A DNA stretch of 64,000 nt from Streptomyces chryseus (GCF_014650755.1 NZ_BMVO01000002.1:186001-250000), one strand, 5' to 3'; shown: positions 53,666-64,000, counted from the first letter of the stretch. Notes: generated from the letters alone by a model not told the origin. Numbers and translations: made by a program.

Positions 53666-54538
53666 TCAGGAGTACGGGTAGAAACCGGAACCCGTCTTGC
53701 GTCCCAGCCGGCCCGCGTCCACCATCCGCTGGAGCAGCGGGGGAGCGGCGTACAGCGGCTCCTTGTACTCGTCATACATCGAGTCGGCGACCGAGGCCAC
53801 CGTGTCCAGGCCGATCAGGTCCGCGAGCTTGAGCGGGCCCATCGGGTGGGCGCAGCCCATCTCCATGCCGTTGTCGATGTCCTCGCGGCTCGCGATGCCG
53901 GACTCGAACATCCGGATCGCCGAGAGGAGGTACGGGATGAGGAGCGCGTTGACCACGAAGCCCGAGCGGTCCTGGGCGCGGATCGCGTGCTTGCCGAGCA
54001 CGTTCTGCACCACGGCCTCGGCGCGCTTGATGGTCTCCTCGGAGGTGGTCAGCGCCGGGATCAGCTCGACGAGCTTCTGCACCGGGGCCGGGTTGAAGAA
54101 GTGGATGCCGATGACCTGGTCCGGGCGGGAGGTCGCGACGGCCAGCTTCACCAGCGGGATCGAGGAGGTGTTGGAGGCGAGGATCGCGTCCGGGCGGGTC
54201 ACCACCTGGTCGAGGACCTGGAAGATCTCCGTCTTGATCGACTCGTTCTCGACGACGGCCTCGATGACGAGGTCGCGGTCGGCGAACTCGCCGAGGTCGG
54301 TCGTGAAGCTGAGGCGGGCGAGCGTCTCGTCGCGCTCCTCAGCGGTGATCTTGCCGCGCTCGGCGGCCTTCGAGAGGGAGTTGTAGAGCCGGGTGCGGCC
54401 GATCTCCAGGGCCTCGCCCGTGGTCTCGGCGACCTTCACCTCGAGGCCGCTGCGGGCACACACCTCGGCGATGCCCGCGCCCATCTGGCCGCAGCCCACC
54501 ACTCCGACGCGCTGCACATCCGCCATGGAGTCCGTCAC
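53666..54538 (-). CDS. 3-hydroxybutyryl/3-hydroxyacyl-CoA dehydrogenase
   Basis: 290 residues. The N-terminal NAD-binding domain has the dinucleotide motif RVGVVGCGQMGAGIAEV, followed by the C-terminal helical domain with HFFNPAPVQKLVELI and GCAHPMGPLKLADLIGLDTV. It interconverts 3-hydroxyacyl-CoA and 3-oxoacyl-CoA in butyrate/fatty-acid metabolism. GTG 54538 is preferred for the AAAGG 6 bases upstream. It stands alone, so context says little about its chain-length specificity. Confidence 0.95.
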   Translation of the reverse strand: MTDSMADVQRVGVVGCGQMGAGIAEVCARSGLEVKVAETTGEALEIGRTRLYNSLSKAAERGKITAEERDETLARLSFTTDLGEFADRDLVIEAVVENESIKTEIFQVLDQVVTRPDAILASNTSSIPLVKLAVATSRPDQVIGIHFFNPAPVQKLVELIPALTTSEETIKRAEAVVQNVLGKHAIRAQDRSGFVVNALLIPYLLSAIRMFESGIASREDIDNGMEMGCAHPMGPLKLADLIGLDTVASVADSMYDEYKEPLYAAPPLLQRMVDAGRLGRKTGSGFYPYS

Positions 54539-54696
54539 ATCGTGCCTTTCGCTGATCAACAGTTCGGCAGGCATCCGGCCGTACCGGTGCCCGCCTCGGC
54601 CCCCGACGTTACTCCGGACCTACGTGTGCGTGAGGGGCCGGGGCGGGCATGCTCTGCGGATACGGCGGGACGTATGCACCTAGTAAGGGGCGACAT

Positions 54697-55941
54697 ATGG
54701 TTCAGATCCGGCGAAGAGGGTTGTTGGCGGCGGTCGGAGCGCTGTCCGTGCTGGCGGTCAGCGGGGACGCGGCGACGGCCTCGCCCGTGCGGCGCGGGAA
54801 GCCGAAGCGCGAGCTGCGCGGGATGTGGCTGGCGAGCGTCGCCAACCGCGACTGGCCCTCCAGGGCCGGCCTGACCGCCAACGAGCAGAAGGCCGAGCTG
54901 CTGGCCCACCTGGACACGGCGGTACGGCGCAGGCTGAACACGGTGGTCTTCCAGGTGCGGCCGACCGCCGACGCGCTGTGGCCCTCGCCGTACGAACCCT
55001 GGTCGCAGTACCTCACCGGCGTACAGGGCAGGGACCCGGGCTGGGACCCGCTGGGGACGGCGGTGGAGGAGGCGCACAAGCGGGACCTGGAGCTGCACGC
55101 CTGGTTCAACCCGTACCGCGTGGCCAATCACACGGACCCCTCGCGGCTCGTGGAGTCGCATCCGGCGCGCGTCCATCCGGACTGGGTGCTGCCGTACGGC
55201 GGGAAGCTCTACTACAACCCGGGGCTGCCGGAGGTCAGGAGCTTCGTCCAGGACGCCATGCTCGACGCCGTGGAGCGCTACGCCGTCGACGCCGTGCACT
55301 GGGACGACTACTTCTACCCGTACCCGGTGGCCGGGCAGGTCTTCGACGACGACGAGGCGTACGCGCGCCACGGCGGCGGGTTCCCGGACAGGGCCGCGTG
55401 GCGGCGCGACAACACGGACCGGCTGGTCAGCGAGACGGCGGAGCGGATCAAGGCGGTCAGGAAGAAGGGCAGGAAGGTCCGCTTCGGGATCAGTCCCTTC
55501 GGAGTGTGGCGCAACGCCGCGACCGACCCGCTCGGCTCACCGACCCGGGCGGGCGTGCAGACGTACGACGACCTGTACGCCGACACCCGCAAGTGGGTGC
55601 GGGAGGGCTGGATCGACTACATCGTGCCGCAGCTGTACTGGAACATCGGCTTCGAGCCCGCGGACTACGCGAAGCTGGTGCCGTGGTGGGCGCGGACCGT
55701 GCGCGGCACCGGCGTCGACCTGTACGCCGGCGAGGCGCTCTACAAGGCCGGCGACCCCGCCCAGCCCGCCGCCTGGCAGGACCCCGCCGAACTGTCGCGC
55801 CATCTGACCTTCGCCGAGGACTTCCCGGAGGTGCGGGGGCATGTCTTCTTCTCGGCCAAGGAGGTCGCGGCCGACCGCATCGGGGCGATGGCCCGGGTGG
55901 TGGCGGACCACTACCCGGGCCGGGTACGGCCGCCCGCCTGA
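54697..55941 (+). CDS. Secreted glycoside hydrolase-like protein (DUF187/GHL10)
   Basis: 414 residues. A signal peptide (MVQIRRRGLLAAVGALSVLAVSGDAATA) is followed by a TIM-barrel domain of the glycosyl-hydrolase-like 10 family (ELRGMWLASVANRDWPSR, VFQVRPTADALWPS, HAWFNPYRVA, DAVHWDDYFYPYP, YIVPQLYWNIGF). Such proteins are thought to act on bacterial cell wall or exopolysaccharide. The Arg pair in QIRRRGLL may be a Tat-type motif. ATG 54697 follows AAGGGG. Confidence 0.88.
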   Translation: MVQIRRRGLLAAVGALSVLAVSGDAATASPVRRGKPKRELRGMWLASVANRDWPSRAGLTANEQKAELLAHLDTAVRRRLNTVVFQVRPTADALWPSPYEPWSQYLTGVQGRDPGWDPLGTAVEEAHKRDLELHAWFNPYRVANHTDPSRLVESHPARVHPDWVLPYGGKLYYNPGLPEVRSFVQDAMLDAVERYAVDAVHWDDYFYPYPVAGQVFDDDEAYARHGGGFPDRAAWRRDNTDRLVSETAERIKAVRKKGRKVRFGISPFGVWRNAATDPLGSPTRAGVQTYDDLYADTRKWVREGWIDYIVPQLYWNIGFEPADYAKLVPWWARTVRGTGVDLYAGEALYKAGDPAQPAAWQDPAELSRHLTFAEDFPEVRGHVFFSAKEVAADRIGAMARVVADHYPGRVRPPA

Positions 55942-55950
55942 CGGCCGCGG

Positions 55951-56154
55951 CTACTGCGCCGTACCGCCGTGCGCGGTGTGCCGTACGACGGAGTCGGGAC
56001 CCGGCGAGACCAACGCCTCGTGCCCGTCGTCGAAGCGGACGCGGTACGGCGGGTTGCCCTCGGACCCCAGCACCTCGACGATCTTCGCGACCTTGTCCTC
56101 GTGACCCACGGTCCTGCCGTGCACCAGCAGCTGGTCGCCCTCGCTCGCATGCAT
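55951..56154 (-). CDS. DUF1918 domain protein
   Basis: 67-residue protein with the DUF1918 core (MHASEGDQLLVHGRTVGHEDKVAKIVEVLGSEGNPPYRVRFDDGHEALVSPGPDS), a small SH3-like barrel family widespread in actinobacteria, function unknown. It is convergent with the GH-like gene after 9 bases. Confidence 0.88.
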   Translation of the reverse strand: MHASEGDQLLVHGRTVGHEDKVAKIVEVLGSEGNPPYRVRFDDGHEALVSPGPDSVVRHTAHGGTAQ

Positions 56155-56247
56155 CGGGATGCCCTTCTCGAGGCGGACTCTAGGAGTGCTTCAGGTAGTG
56201 CCAGTCTATGACCGGCGGCGCGAGTTGGCGCTGCGCCGTGCGGCCGT

Positions 56248-57192
56248 TCAGGTCCGGGCGCGCTGGGTGACCGCGATGGACACGAGTACGCCGACGGCCG
56301 CGAGCGGGGCCGCCGGGGACAGGTGCTCGCCGAGCAGGGAGACCGACCACACCAGGGTCAGCAGCGGCTGCGCCAGCTGGATCTGGCTGGCCTTGGAGAC
56401 CCCGATCTCGGCCATGCCCCGGTACCAGACCACGAGCCCCAGGAACTGCGAGCCGATCGCGACCCACAGGAGGCCGGCGACGCTGTGCGCCGTGAAGCGC
56501 ACCGGCTCGAAGCTGAGCGCCAGGGCCGCCACCGGGACGGCGAGCGGCAGGCACAGCACGAGCGCCCACCCGATGACCTGCCAGCCGGGCATCTCGCGCG
56601 CCAGCCTGCCGCCCTCGGTGTAACCGGCCGCGCAGACCAGCAGGGCGCCGAAGAGGAAGAGGTCGCCGGTGGACAGCGCGCCGCCGCTCTGCTGCACGGT
56701 GAAGGCGATCACCACGGCGGCGCCGGCCAGCGCCGCCGCCCAGAACGCCCGCGACGGCCGGGCCCCGGTGCGCAGCGCCGAGAGCGCGGCGGTGGTCAGC
56801 GGCAGCAGGCCGACCACCACGGCGGCGTGCGAGGTGGTGGAGGTCCGCAGGGCGAGCGTGGTCAGCATCGGGAAGCCGAGGACCACACCCCCGCCGACCA
56901 CGGCGAGCCCGGCCCAGTGGCGGCGGGCGGGGACCGGTATCCGCAGGACGAGCAGGGCCGCGCCCGCGACGAGTGCGGCGAGCACGCTGCGTACGGCCAC
57001 GAGCGACCAGGGGCCGAAGCCTTCGAGGCCCCAGGCGGTGGCCGGGAAGGTCAGCGAGAAGGCGGTGACGCCCAGGGCGGCGAGGAGGGTCCCGCCGCGG
57101 GCCGGGCCGGTCCGGGCCGTTGTCGTGGAGCCGGTGCCGCCGTCGCTGACCGCTACTGTCGTCGCGTGAGTAGCGCTATTCTGTGCTGTCAT
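56248..57192 (-). CDS. EamA/DMT-family exporter
   Basis: 314 residues with about ten transmembrane helices in two EamA repeats (first about residues 35-165, second about 175-305, the latter with the GSQFLGLVVWYRGMAEIGVSKASQIQLAQPLLTLVWSVSLLGE signature). It exports small metabolites. It is divergent from a MocR regulator, the usual partner; the two ATG codons share the CATG at 57190-57193. The substrate is unknown. Confidence 0.9.
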   Translation of the reverse strand: MTAQNSATHATTVAVSDGGTGSTTTARTGPARGGTLLAALGVTAFSLTFPATAWGLEGFGPWSLVAVRSVLAALVAGAALLVLRIPVPARRHWAGLAVVGGGVVLGFPMLTTLALRTSTTSHAAVVVGLLPLTTAALSALRTGARPSRAFWAAALAGAAVVIAFTVQQSGGALSTGDLFLFGALLVCAAGYTEGGRLAREMPGWQVIGWALVLCLPLAVPVAALALSFEPVRFTAHSVAGLLWVAIGSQFLGLVVWYRGMAEIGVSKASQIQLAQPLLTLVWSVSLLGEHLSPAAPLAAVGVLVSIAVTQRART

Positions 57193-58654
57193 GCACGAGC
57201 GTAGCAGCGTTGCCGACCTGGCCGAAGCGATAAAGCGGGAGCTCGACCGCTACTCACCGGGTGGAAAGCTCCCGTCGAGCCGGGCCCTGGTCGAGCGGTA
57301 CCGGGTGAGCCCCGTGACGGTCACGCGCGCCCTCGCCCAGCTCGCCGCCGAGGGACTCGTCGTCACCCGGCCCGGCGCCGGCGCCTTCCGGGCGCGGCCC
57401 CGTACGGACGTCGAGGCACCCGGCGACACCTCCTGGCAGGAGGTCGCGCTGAGCGCCGACGGCGCCACCGAGCTCGTGCCGCGCTCGGTCGACGCGTCGG
57501 GGGTCCTGGTCACGCTGGCCGCCCCGCCGCCCGGGGTCATCGAGTTCAACAGCGGCTACCTGCACGCCGCCCTCCAGCCCGAGCGGGCCATGGCCGCCGC
57601 CCTCGCCCGGGCCGGCCGCCGCCCCGGCGCCTGGGGCCGGCCGCCCACCGACGGCGTCCCGGAACTGCGCGAGTGGTTCGCCCGGGGCATCGGCGGTGCC
57701 ATCACGGCCGCCGAGGTGCTCATCGCCGCCGGCGGCCAGAGCGCCCTGACCACCGCCCTGCGCGCACTGGCGCCGCCCGGCGCACCCGTGCTGGTCGAGT
57801 CGCCGACGTACCCCGGCATGCTGGCCATCGCCCGCGCGGCGGGACTGCGCCCGGTGCCGGTGCCGGTGGACTCCGACGGCGTACGCCCCGAACTGCTCGC
57901 CGCCGCCTTCGAGGCGACCGGGGCGCGGGTCTTCGTCTGCCAGCCGCTGTTCCAGAACCCGACCGGCGCGGTGCTCTGTGCCGAGCGCCGCCCCGAAGTG
58001 CTCCGCATCGCCCGCGCGGCCGGGGCCTTCGTCGTCGAGGACGACTTCGTACGGCGCCTGGTCCACGACGACGCGGGGCCGCTGCCCCGGCCGCTCGCCA
58101 CGGACGACCGCGACGGCGTCGTCGTGCACGTCTGCTCCCTCACCAAGGCGACCTCGCCCAGCTTCCGGGTGTGCGCCCTCGCGGCGCGCGGACCGGTGCT
58201 GGAGCGGCTGCGGGCCATCCAGGTGGTCGAGAGCTTCTTCGTTCCCCGGCCGCTCCAGGAGGCCGCCGTGGAACTGGTCGGCTCCCCGGCGTGGCCGCGC
58301 CATCTGCGGACCGTCTCGGGGGAGTTGCGGTCCCGCCGGGACACCATGGCCGCAGCCCTGCGCCTCGGCCTGCCCGAGCTGGCCCTGCCGCACATCCCGG
58401 CGGGCGGCTACCACCTGTGGCTGCGGCTGCCCGACGGGGCGGACGAGAACGCGGTGGTCTCGGCGGCGCTGCGGGCGGGCGTCGCGATCGCGCCCGGCCG
58501 CCCGTACTTCAGCGCGGAACCGACCGCCGGACACGTCCGGCTGAGCTTCGCCGGGGTGGCCGGGCCGGCGGAGATCACCGAGGGAGTACGCCGGCTGCGC
58601 GGGGCGTGCTCGGGGCTGCTGGGAGGCGGCGCCCAGGCCCCGCGGGGCGCCTAG
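57191..58654 (+). CDS. MocR-type GntR/aminotransferase fusion regulator
   Basis: 487 residues. The GntR winged helix (residues about 5-75, GGKLPSSRALVERYRVSPVTVTRALAQLAAEGLVVTRPG) is fused to an aminotransferase class I/II domain (about 125-470). That domain has LIAAGGQSALTTALRALAPPGAPVLVESPTYPG and the PLP-lysine in HVCSLTKATSPSFRV. It probably senses a PLP-linked amino compound and controls the divergent EamA exporter. The -10 TATTCT at 57177-57182 is 8 bases before the ATG, so the mRNA looks leaderless. Confidence 0.93.
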   Translation: MHERSSVADLAEAIKRELDRYSPGGKLPSSRALVERYRVSPVTVTRALAQLAAEGLVVTRPGAGAFRARPRTDVEAPGDTSWQEVALSADGATELVPRSVDASGVLVTLAAPPPGVIEFNSGYLHAALQPERAMAAALARAGRRPGAWGRPPTDGVPELREWFARGIGGAITAAEVLIAAGGQSALTTALRALAPPGAPVLVESPTYPGMLAIARAAGLRPVPVPVDSDGVRPELLAAAFEATGARVFVCQPLFQNPTGAVLCAERRPEVLRIARAAGAFVVEDDFVRRLVHDDAGPLPRPLATDDRDGVVVHVCSLTKATSPSFRVCALAARGPVLERLRAIQVVESFFVPRPLQEAAVELVGSPAWPRHLRTVSGELRSRRDTMAAALRLGLPELALPHIPAGGYHLWLRLPDGADENAVVSAALRAGVAIAPGRPYFSAEPTAGHVRLSFAGVAGPAEITEGVRRLRGACSGLLGGGAQAPRGA

Positions 58655-58669
58655 GCACAACGCCCGCGG

Positions 58670-59830
58670 TCAGCGCTTCACCGCGCGCAGCACCACGAAC
58701 TTCGGGTCGCTCGCGACCAGTTCGCTGTTGCCGAAGATCCGGCGCAGCAGCACGTGGTAGCCGAGATGCCGGTTGCCGACCACCCACAGCTCGCCGCCCT
58801 CCCGCAACGCGTCCCGCGCCCCGGCGAACATGCGCCGCGCCGTCGCGTCCGTGGTCGCCTGGTGGCTGTGGAACGGCGGATTGTTCAGCACGAGATCCAC
58901 CGTCCCCTCCGGTACGCCCGACAGGCCGTCGCCCACCAGGAACTCCGCCTTCCGGTCCGCCCCGGCGTTCGCCCGGAACGTGGCCCGCGCGGACGCGACC
59001 GCCTGGAACGACTCGTCGGTGAACAGGACCTCCGCCTCGGGGTTGGCCAGCGCCGCCGCCGTGCCGACCACGCCGTTGCCGCAGCCCAGGTCCACGACCC
59101 GCTCGGGGCCCCGGCGCCGCGGCAGGTGCCCCAGGAAGAACCGGGTGCCGATGTCCAGGCGCTCGGCGCAGAAGACGCCCGCGTGGTTGGTGACGGTGAG
59201 GCCGGACGCCGTACCGACGTCCGGGGGCAGGTCGTAGGTGTACGGCCACGGGTCGCCGCCCCGGGGGAGCGCCGGGTCCGGCGTACAGAAGATCAGCCGC
59301 GCCTTGCGGACCGCGAGCGATGTCCGGGTCGGGCCGAGGATCCGTTCGAACAGCCGGAGCGTCGAGGTGTGGATCTCCTTGACCATCCCGGTGCCGACGA
59401 CGACGGTGCCCGCGTGGACGTGCGGAGCGAGCCGGTGCAGCTGGTCCTCCAGCAGCGCGAGGCTCTTGGGGACGCGGACCAGCAGGACGTCGATCCGCTC
59501 CGGCGGGGGCTCCTGGGTGGAGAGCAGCCGTACCGAGGACACGTCGTCGACCCCGTTGCGCTCCAGGTTCAGCCGGGTCGCCCGCTGGGTGAGGAACGAG
59601 TCGCTGATCTGCGTCGGGCGGCAGCCGGCGAGGGCGGTGGCCAGGGCGCCCCAGCGGTCGCCGACCACGACGACGGTCCCGGACAGGTCCACGGGGGGAG
59701 CGTCGGCCGTTCCCTCGAGGTGCCGCAGCAGGTACGCGTCGGCCGCGTCCCAGGCGCGGAGCCTGTCGCGGGGGTCCTCGGGGAAGCGAACGAGGTCGTA
59801 TTCGCCCTGTGACGTCGTCAAATGGTTCAT
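58670..59830 (-). CDS. RlmG/RsmC-like methyltransferase
   Basis: 386 residues with two Rossmann-fold halves; only the C-terminal one is catalytic. The SAM motif is VVDLGCGNGVVGTAAAL and the catalytic NPPF motif is LVLNNPPFHSHQ, characteristic of N2-guanine rRNA methyltransferases RsmC and RlmG. The N-terminal half resembles the degenerate RlmG domain. It probably methylates 16S or 23S rRNA. It is convergent with the MocR gene. The ATG is at 59830. Confidence 0.9.
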   Translation of the reverse strand: MNHLTTSQGEYDLVRFPEDPRDRLRAWDAADAYLLRHLEGTADAPPVDLSGTVVVVGDRWGALATALAGCRPTQISDSFLTQRATRLNLERNGVDDVSSVRLLSTQEPPPERIDVLLVRVPKSLALLEDQLHRLAPHVHAGTVVVGTGMVKEIHTSTLRLFERILGPTRTSLAVRKARLIFCTPDPALPRGGDPWPYTYDLPPDVGTASGLTVTNHAGVFCAERLDIGTRFFLGHLPRRRGPERVVDLGCGNGVVGTAAALANPEAEVLFTDESFQAVASARATFRANAGADRKAEFLVGDGLSGVPEGTVDLVLNNPPFHSHQATTDATARRMFAGARDALREGGELWVVGNRHLGYHVLLRRIFGNSELVASDPKFVVLRAVKR

Positions 59831-59863
59831 TGTGCCCTCAGGCTAACCGAGGGCCCGCCCCGC

Positions 59864-60640
59864 TCACTCCGCCTGGGCGGGGGGCCTGGCGATCACACTG
59901 AACGCGGTGCCGAAGGGATCGGTGATCTCCGCGTAGCGGCCGTACGGGGAGTCCGTGGGCGCGGCGGCGGCGCCGCCGGCCGCGACGGCGCGCTCCACCG
60001 ACGCGTCGGTGTCCGCGACCTCGAAGGTGGTCTGCCACGCGGAGACGGGGGCGCCGGGATCCCCGAAGACGCCGCCGATCTCGTGGCCGTCGGGGCGGCG
60101 CAGGAAGGTGAAGTCGAAGCCGGGCAGGTCCTCGTTGCCGTCGAGGGTGAAGCCGAAGAGCGCGGTGTAGAAGTCCCGCGCCGGGCCGGGCCGGGGCGTG
60201 GTCAGGTCGTTGCGTACGAGCGAACCCGGCTCGTTCACGGTCCGGCAGCCCGGGTGCGCACGGCCCTCCCAGAGGCCGAACCGGGCGCCGACGGAGTCGG
60301 TGGCGAGGGCCAGGCGCCCCCGGTCGCCGAGGTCCACCGGGCCGTGCGTCAGGCTGCCGCCCGCGTCCACGACGCGCCGGGCGGTGGAGTCGCAGTCCCG
60401 CGTCGCGAAGTACACGCGCCACAGGCCCGGGGCCGGGTCCGGCGCGGGGGCCGGCCGGAAACCGGCCACGGCCCTGCCCCGCAGCAGGCAGGTGGTGTGG
60501 CCGGCGGCGGCCCCGGTTCCGGTCTCGAAGGTCCAGCCGAACAGCGCGCCGTAGAAGTCCCGCGCGCGACCGGGGTCGGGTACGTCGAGGTCGATCCAGG
60601 TCGGGGTGGACTCGGGCTGGTCGCTGTCGACGTGACTCAT
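59864..60640 (-). CDS. Two-domain VOC-family protein
   Basis: 258 residues, two glyoxalase/bleomycin-resistance-type domains (about residues 12-125 and 135-255): TWIDLDVPDPGRARDFYGALFGWTFE and DFYTALFGFTLDG. The C-terminal box is SPYGRYAEITDPFGTAFSVI. Metal-binding glutamates are not clearly placed, so the enzyme activity is open. ATG 60640 follows GGAGCAG. Confidence 0.9.
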   Translation of the reverse strand: MSHVDSDQPESTPTWIDLDVPDPGRARDFYGALFGWTFETGTGAAAGHTTCLLRGRAVAGFRPAPAPDPAPGLWRVYFATRDCDSTARRVVDAGGSLTHGPVDLGDRGRLALATDSVGARFGLWEGRAHPGCRTVNEPGSLVRNDLTTPRPGPARDFYTALFGFTLDGNEDLPGFDFTFLRRPDGHEIGGVFGDPGAPVSAWQTTFEVADTDASVERAVAAGGAAAAPTDSPYGRYAEITDPFGTAFSVIARPPAQAE

Positions 60641-60703
60641 CCGCTGCTCCTGTCTCCGGGGCCGGTACGCCGAGACTAGGCCCGGAGTAGGACGGATCCC
60701 GTC

Positions 60704-61279
60704 CTATGCGCCGCCCGTCAGCGTCCGCAGCGCCCGTTCGAGCCGGGCCTGCCTGGTCTCCGGGGTGAGGGCCTGGAGCAGCGGGAGGATCACCAGGTAG
60801 CGCCCGGTCCGGTCCAGCGCCTCGAACGCCTCGCGGGCCACGGGGTCCGCGTCGAGCGCCGCCGCGAGGTCGGGCGGCACGGCCGCCGTCCGCTGGGACG
60901 CGTACGCGGCCACCCACCGCCCGTCCTCCTGCGCCCTGCGCACCTCGGCCAGCCCGGGCTCCCGCATCCGGCCCGCAGCCATCAGCGTCGCGACCTTGTC
61001 CACGTTCACCCGGGACCACAGGCTCCGGGCGCGGCGGGGGACGTACTTCTGGAGGTAGTACTGGGCGTCGAGCGACCGCCGTTGGCCGGAGATCCAGCCG
61101 TAGCACAGCCCGATGTCGACCAACTCGTCGTCGGTGACCGTCGCGATGCCGGACTTCTTCCTGGCCACCTTGACCCACACGCCCTCGTGGCGGGTGTGGT
61201 GCCCGGCGAGCCAGCTCTCGAACGCCGCGGCGTCCGGGAAGGCGATGATCTCCACTCCGTCGAGCACGTGCTCATCCAT
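60704..61279 (-). CDS. YdeI/OmpD-associated-family protein
   Basis: 191 residues matching the YdeI-like family (AFESWLAGHHTRHEGVWVKVARKKSG ... ELVDIGLCYGWISGQRRSLDAQYYLQKYVPRRARSLWSRVNVDKVATLMAAGRM ... APPDLAAAL-type tail). The biochemical role is unclear; other members are linked to cationic-peptide or bacteriocin tolerance. The ATG is at 61279. It is divergent from argC. Confidence 0.87.
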   Translation of the reverse strand: MDEHVLDGVEIIAFPDAAAFESWLAGHHTRHEGVWVKVARKKSGIATVTDDELVDIGLCYGWISGQRRSLDAQYYLQKYVPRRARSLWSRVNVDKVATLMAAGRMREPGLAEVRRAQEDGRWVAAYASQRTAAVPPDLAAALDADPVAREAFEALDRTGRYLVILPLLQALTPETRQARLERALRTLTGGA

Positions 61280-61345
61280 GAGGCCGAGGCTATCGCCCGC
61301 CCGTACGCCGCTCCCGTGCTCGCGAGGGTCCCGGCCTCAACGATT

Positions 61346-62541
<1,196 letters not shown>

Positions 62542-62545
<4 letters not shown>

Positions 62546-63711
62546 GCGTCACGGCAGCGAAAGGATTCACCGCGGCGGGCATCGCCGCGGGGATCAAGGA
62601 CAGCGGCAACCCCGACCTGGCCCTCGTGGTCAACAACGGGCCCCGACTGGCCGCCGCGGGCGTCTTCACCTCCAACCGCGTGAAGGCCGCCCCGGTCCTG
62701 TGGTCCGAGCAGGTCGTCAAGGGCGGCCGGATCTCCGCCGTCGTCCTCAACTCCGGCGGAGCCAACGCCTGTACGGGCCCGAAGGGCTTCCAGGACACCC
62801 ACGCCACCGCCGAGAAGGCCGCGGAGGTGCTGAACAAGGGGGGCCTGACCGGCCACAGCGCCGGTGAGATCGCCGTCGCCTCCACCGGGCTCATCGGCAT
62901 CAACCTCCCCATGGACAAGCTCCTGCCGGGCATCGAGAAGGCCGCCGGGGAACTCTCCGCGCACGGCGGTGAGAAGGCCGCCATCGCCATCAAGACCACC
63001 GACACCGTGCACAAGACGGCCGTCGCGGGCGGCGACGGCTGGACCGTCGGCGGCATGGCCAAGGGCGCGGGCATGCTCGCACCGGGCCTCGCCACCATGC
63101 TCGTCGTGCTCACCACCGACGCCGACGTCGAAGCGGACGTACTCGACAGGGCGCTGCGCGACGCCACCCGCCAGACCTTCGACCGCGTCGACTCCGACGG
63201 CTGCATGTCGACGAACGACACCGTGCTGCTGCTGGCCTCCGGAGCGTCCGGAGCGACCCCCGGTCACGACGACTTCGCCGCCGCCGTGCGCGCCGTCTGC
63301 GACGACCTGGCGCGCCAGCTCATCGGTGACGCCGAGGGCGCCAGCAAGGACATCCGCATCGAGGTGATCAACGCCGCGACCGAGGACGACGCCGTCGAGG
63401 TGGGGCGCTCGATCGCCCGTAACAACCTCCTCAAGTGCGCCATCCACGGCGAGGACCCCAACTGGGGCCGGGTCCTGTCGGGGATCGGCACCACGAAGGC
63501 CGCGTTCGACCCCGACCGGCTGAACGTCGCCATCAACGACGTCTGGGTCTGCAGGAACGGCAGCGTCGGCGACGACCGCGACCTGGTCGACATGCGCTAC
63601 CGGGAGGTCAGGATCACGGCGGACCTGGCCGAGGGCGAGGCGTCGGCCGTCATCTGGGCCAACGACCTCACCGCCGACTACGTCCACGAGAACAGCGCGT
63701 ACAGCTCATGA
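62542..63711 (+). CDS. argJ: Bifunctional ornithine acetyltransferase/N-acetylglutamate synthase
   Basis: 389 residues. ArgJ recycles the acetyl group from N-acetylornithine to glutamate. Autocleavage occurs in [10 protein letters not shown]; Thr185 becomes the nucleophile of the beta chain. The N-terminal [22 protein letters not shown] and the C-terminal [10 protein letters not shown] stretch are typical. The GTG at 62542 overlaps the bridging ORF stop (GTGA) and GAGGAG lies 5 bases upstream. argB overlaps its stop codon. Confidence 0.97.
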
Positions 63712-64000
63712 GCACACGCAAGCACACCGCACTGCCCAAGGCGCAGATCCTCGTCGAGGCGCTGCCCTGGCTCACCCGCCACCACGGCCGGACCGTCGTC
63801 ATCAAGTTCGGCGGCAACGCCATGATCGACGAGGACCTCAAGGCCGCCTTCGCCCAGGACGTCGTCTTCCTGCGGCACGCCGGTCTCAAGCCGGTCGTCG
63901 TGCACGGCGGCGGCCCGCAGATCAGCGCGCAGCTCGACCGGCACGGCCTGGTCAGCGAGTTCAAGGCCGGCCTGCGGGTCACCACGCCCGAGGCGATGGA
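63708..64000 (+). CDS. argB: N-acetylglutamate kinase (5' part)
   Basis: The first 97 residues of ArgB, cut off by the window end. The amino-acid-kinase N-terminus has [10 protein letters not shown] (ATP site) and [13 protein letters not shown] (substrate loop). ATG 63708 overlaps the argJ TGA (ATGA). It phosphorylates N-acetylglutamate, the step before ArgC. Confidence 0.95.
   Translation, partial: MSTRKHTALPKAQILVEALPWLTRHHGRTVVIKFGGNAMIDEDLKAAFAQDVVFLRHAGLKPVVVHGGGPQISAQLDRHGLVSEFKAGLRVTTPEAM

Overview
The window is high-GC actinobacterial chromosome and almost certainly from a Streptomyces. Codon third positions are strongly G/C, starts are often GTG (some TTG), several genes look leaderless, and the gene content and order match what I recall of the core Streptomyces chromosome (Pup-proteasome locus, tatAC, infC-rpmI-rplT, pheST, argCJB). 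I see no rRNA, tRNA, CRISPR array, insertion sequence or prophage. The whole window reads as core or lineage-core DNA.

Region by region. (1) 2-10396: the pupylation/proteasome locus. It holds the dop 3' end, pup, prcB, prcA, then a divergent LacI-regulator/MFS-exporter pair, pafA, two FKBP-type prolyl isomerases and the WYL regulators pafB and pafC. (2) 10121-15955: small membrane and zinc-ribbon proteins, the Tat translocase (tatA, tatC), a lipid/diacylglycerol kinase and a Ski2-like helicase with a candidate PafBC-type damage promoter. (3) 16244-18506: cytochrome P450 and TetR regulator. (4) 18625-22383: a SigK/RskA module (sigma factor, zinc anti-sigma factor, photolyase, fasciclin lipoprotein). 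Two near-identical promoters match the mycobacterial SigK consensus. (5) 22567-28607: iron-regulated siderophore-interacting protein, 5'-3' exonuclease, XRE-cupin regulator, metal-receptor protein, SLAC1/TDT transporter with divergent LysR regulator, and an Ala/Lys-rich membrane protein. (6) 28819-35596: an ethanolamine/amine gamma-glutamylation cluster (class I amidotransferase, permease, GntR regulator, GlnA4-type synthetase, aldehyde dehydrogenase, SDR) with two copies of a putative GntR operator.

(7) 35644-41844: alanine-racemase-fold enzyme, a Pro-rich membrane protein translationally coupled to an orphan mycosin, a class A beta-lactamase-like hydrolase, an SseB-like protein and a DUF1844 protein. 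(8) 41917-49767: a structured leader and the infC (AUC start)-rpmI-rplT operon, a SpoU methyltransferase, an orphan PAS sensor kinase and pheST. (9) 49955-60640: PP2C phosphatase, a TPR regulator with a perfect operator-like palindrome, Nudix hydrolase, 3-hydroxyacyl-CoA dehydrogenase, secreted GH10-like protein, an EamA exporter/MocR regulator pair whose start codons overlap, an RlmG-like methyltransferase and a two-domain VOC protein. (10) 60704-64000: YdeI-like protein and argC-(small ORF)-argJ-argB, which runs off the end.

The most interesting points are the SigK-RskA-photolyase-fasciclin module with paired promoters, the amine cluster with a shared operator motif, the orphan mycosin pair, the infC leader with an AUC start, and a 39-codon ORF that bridges argC and argJ. 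All functional assignments come from reading motifs by eye; no database search was run.
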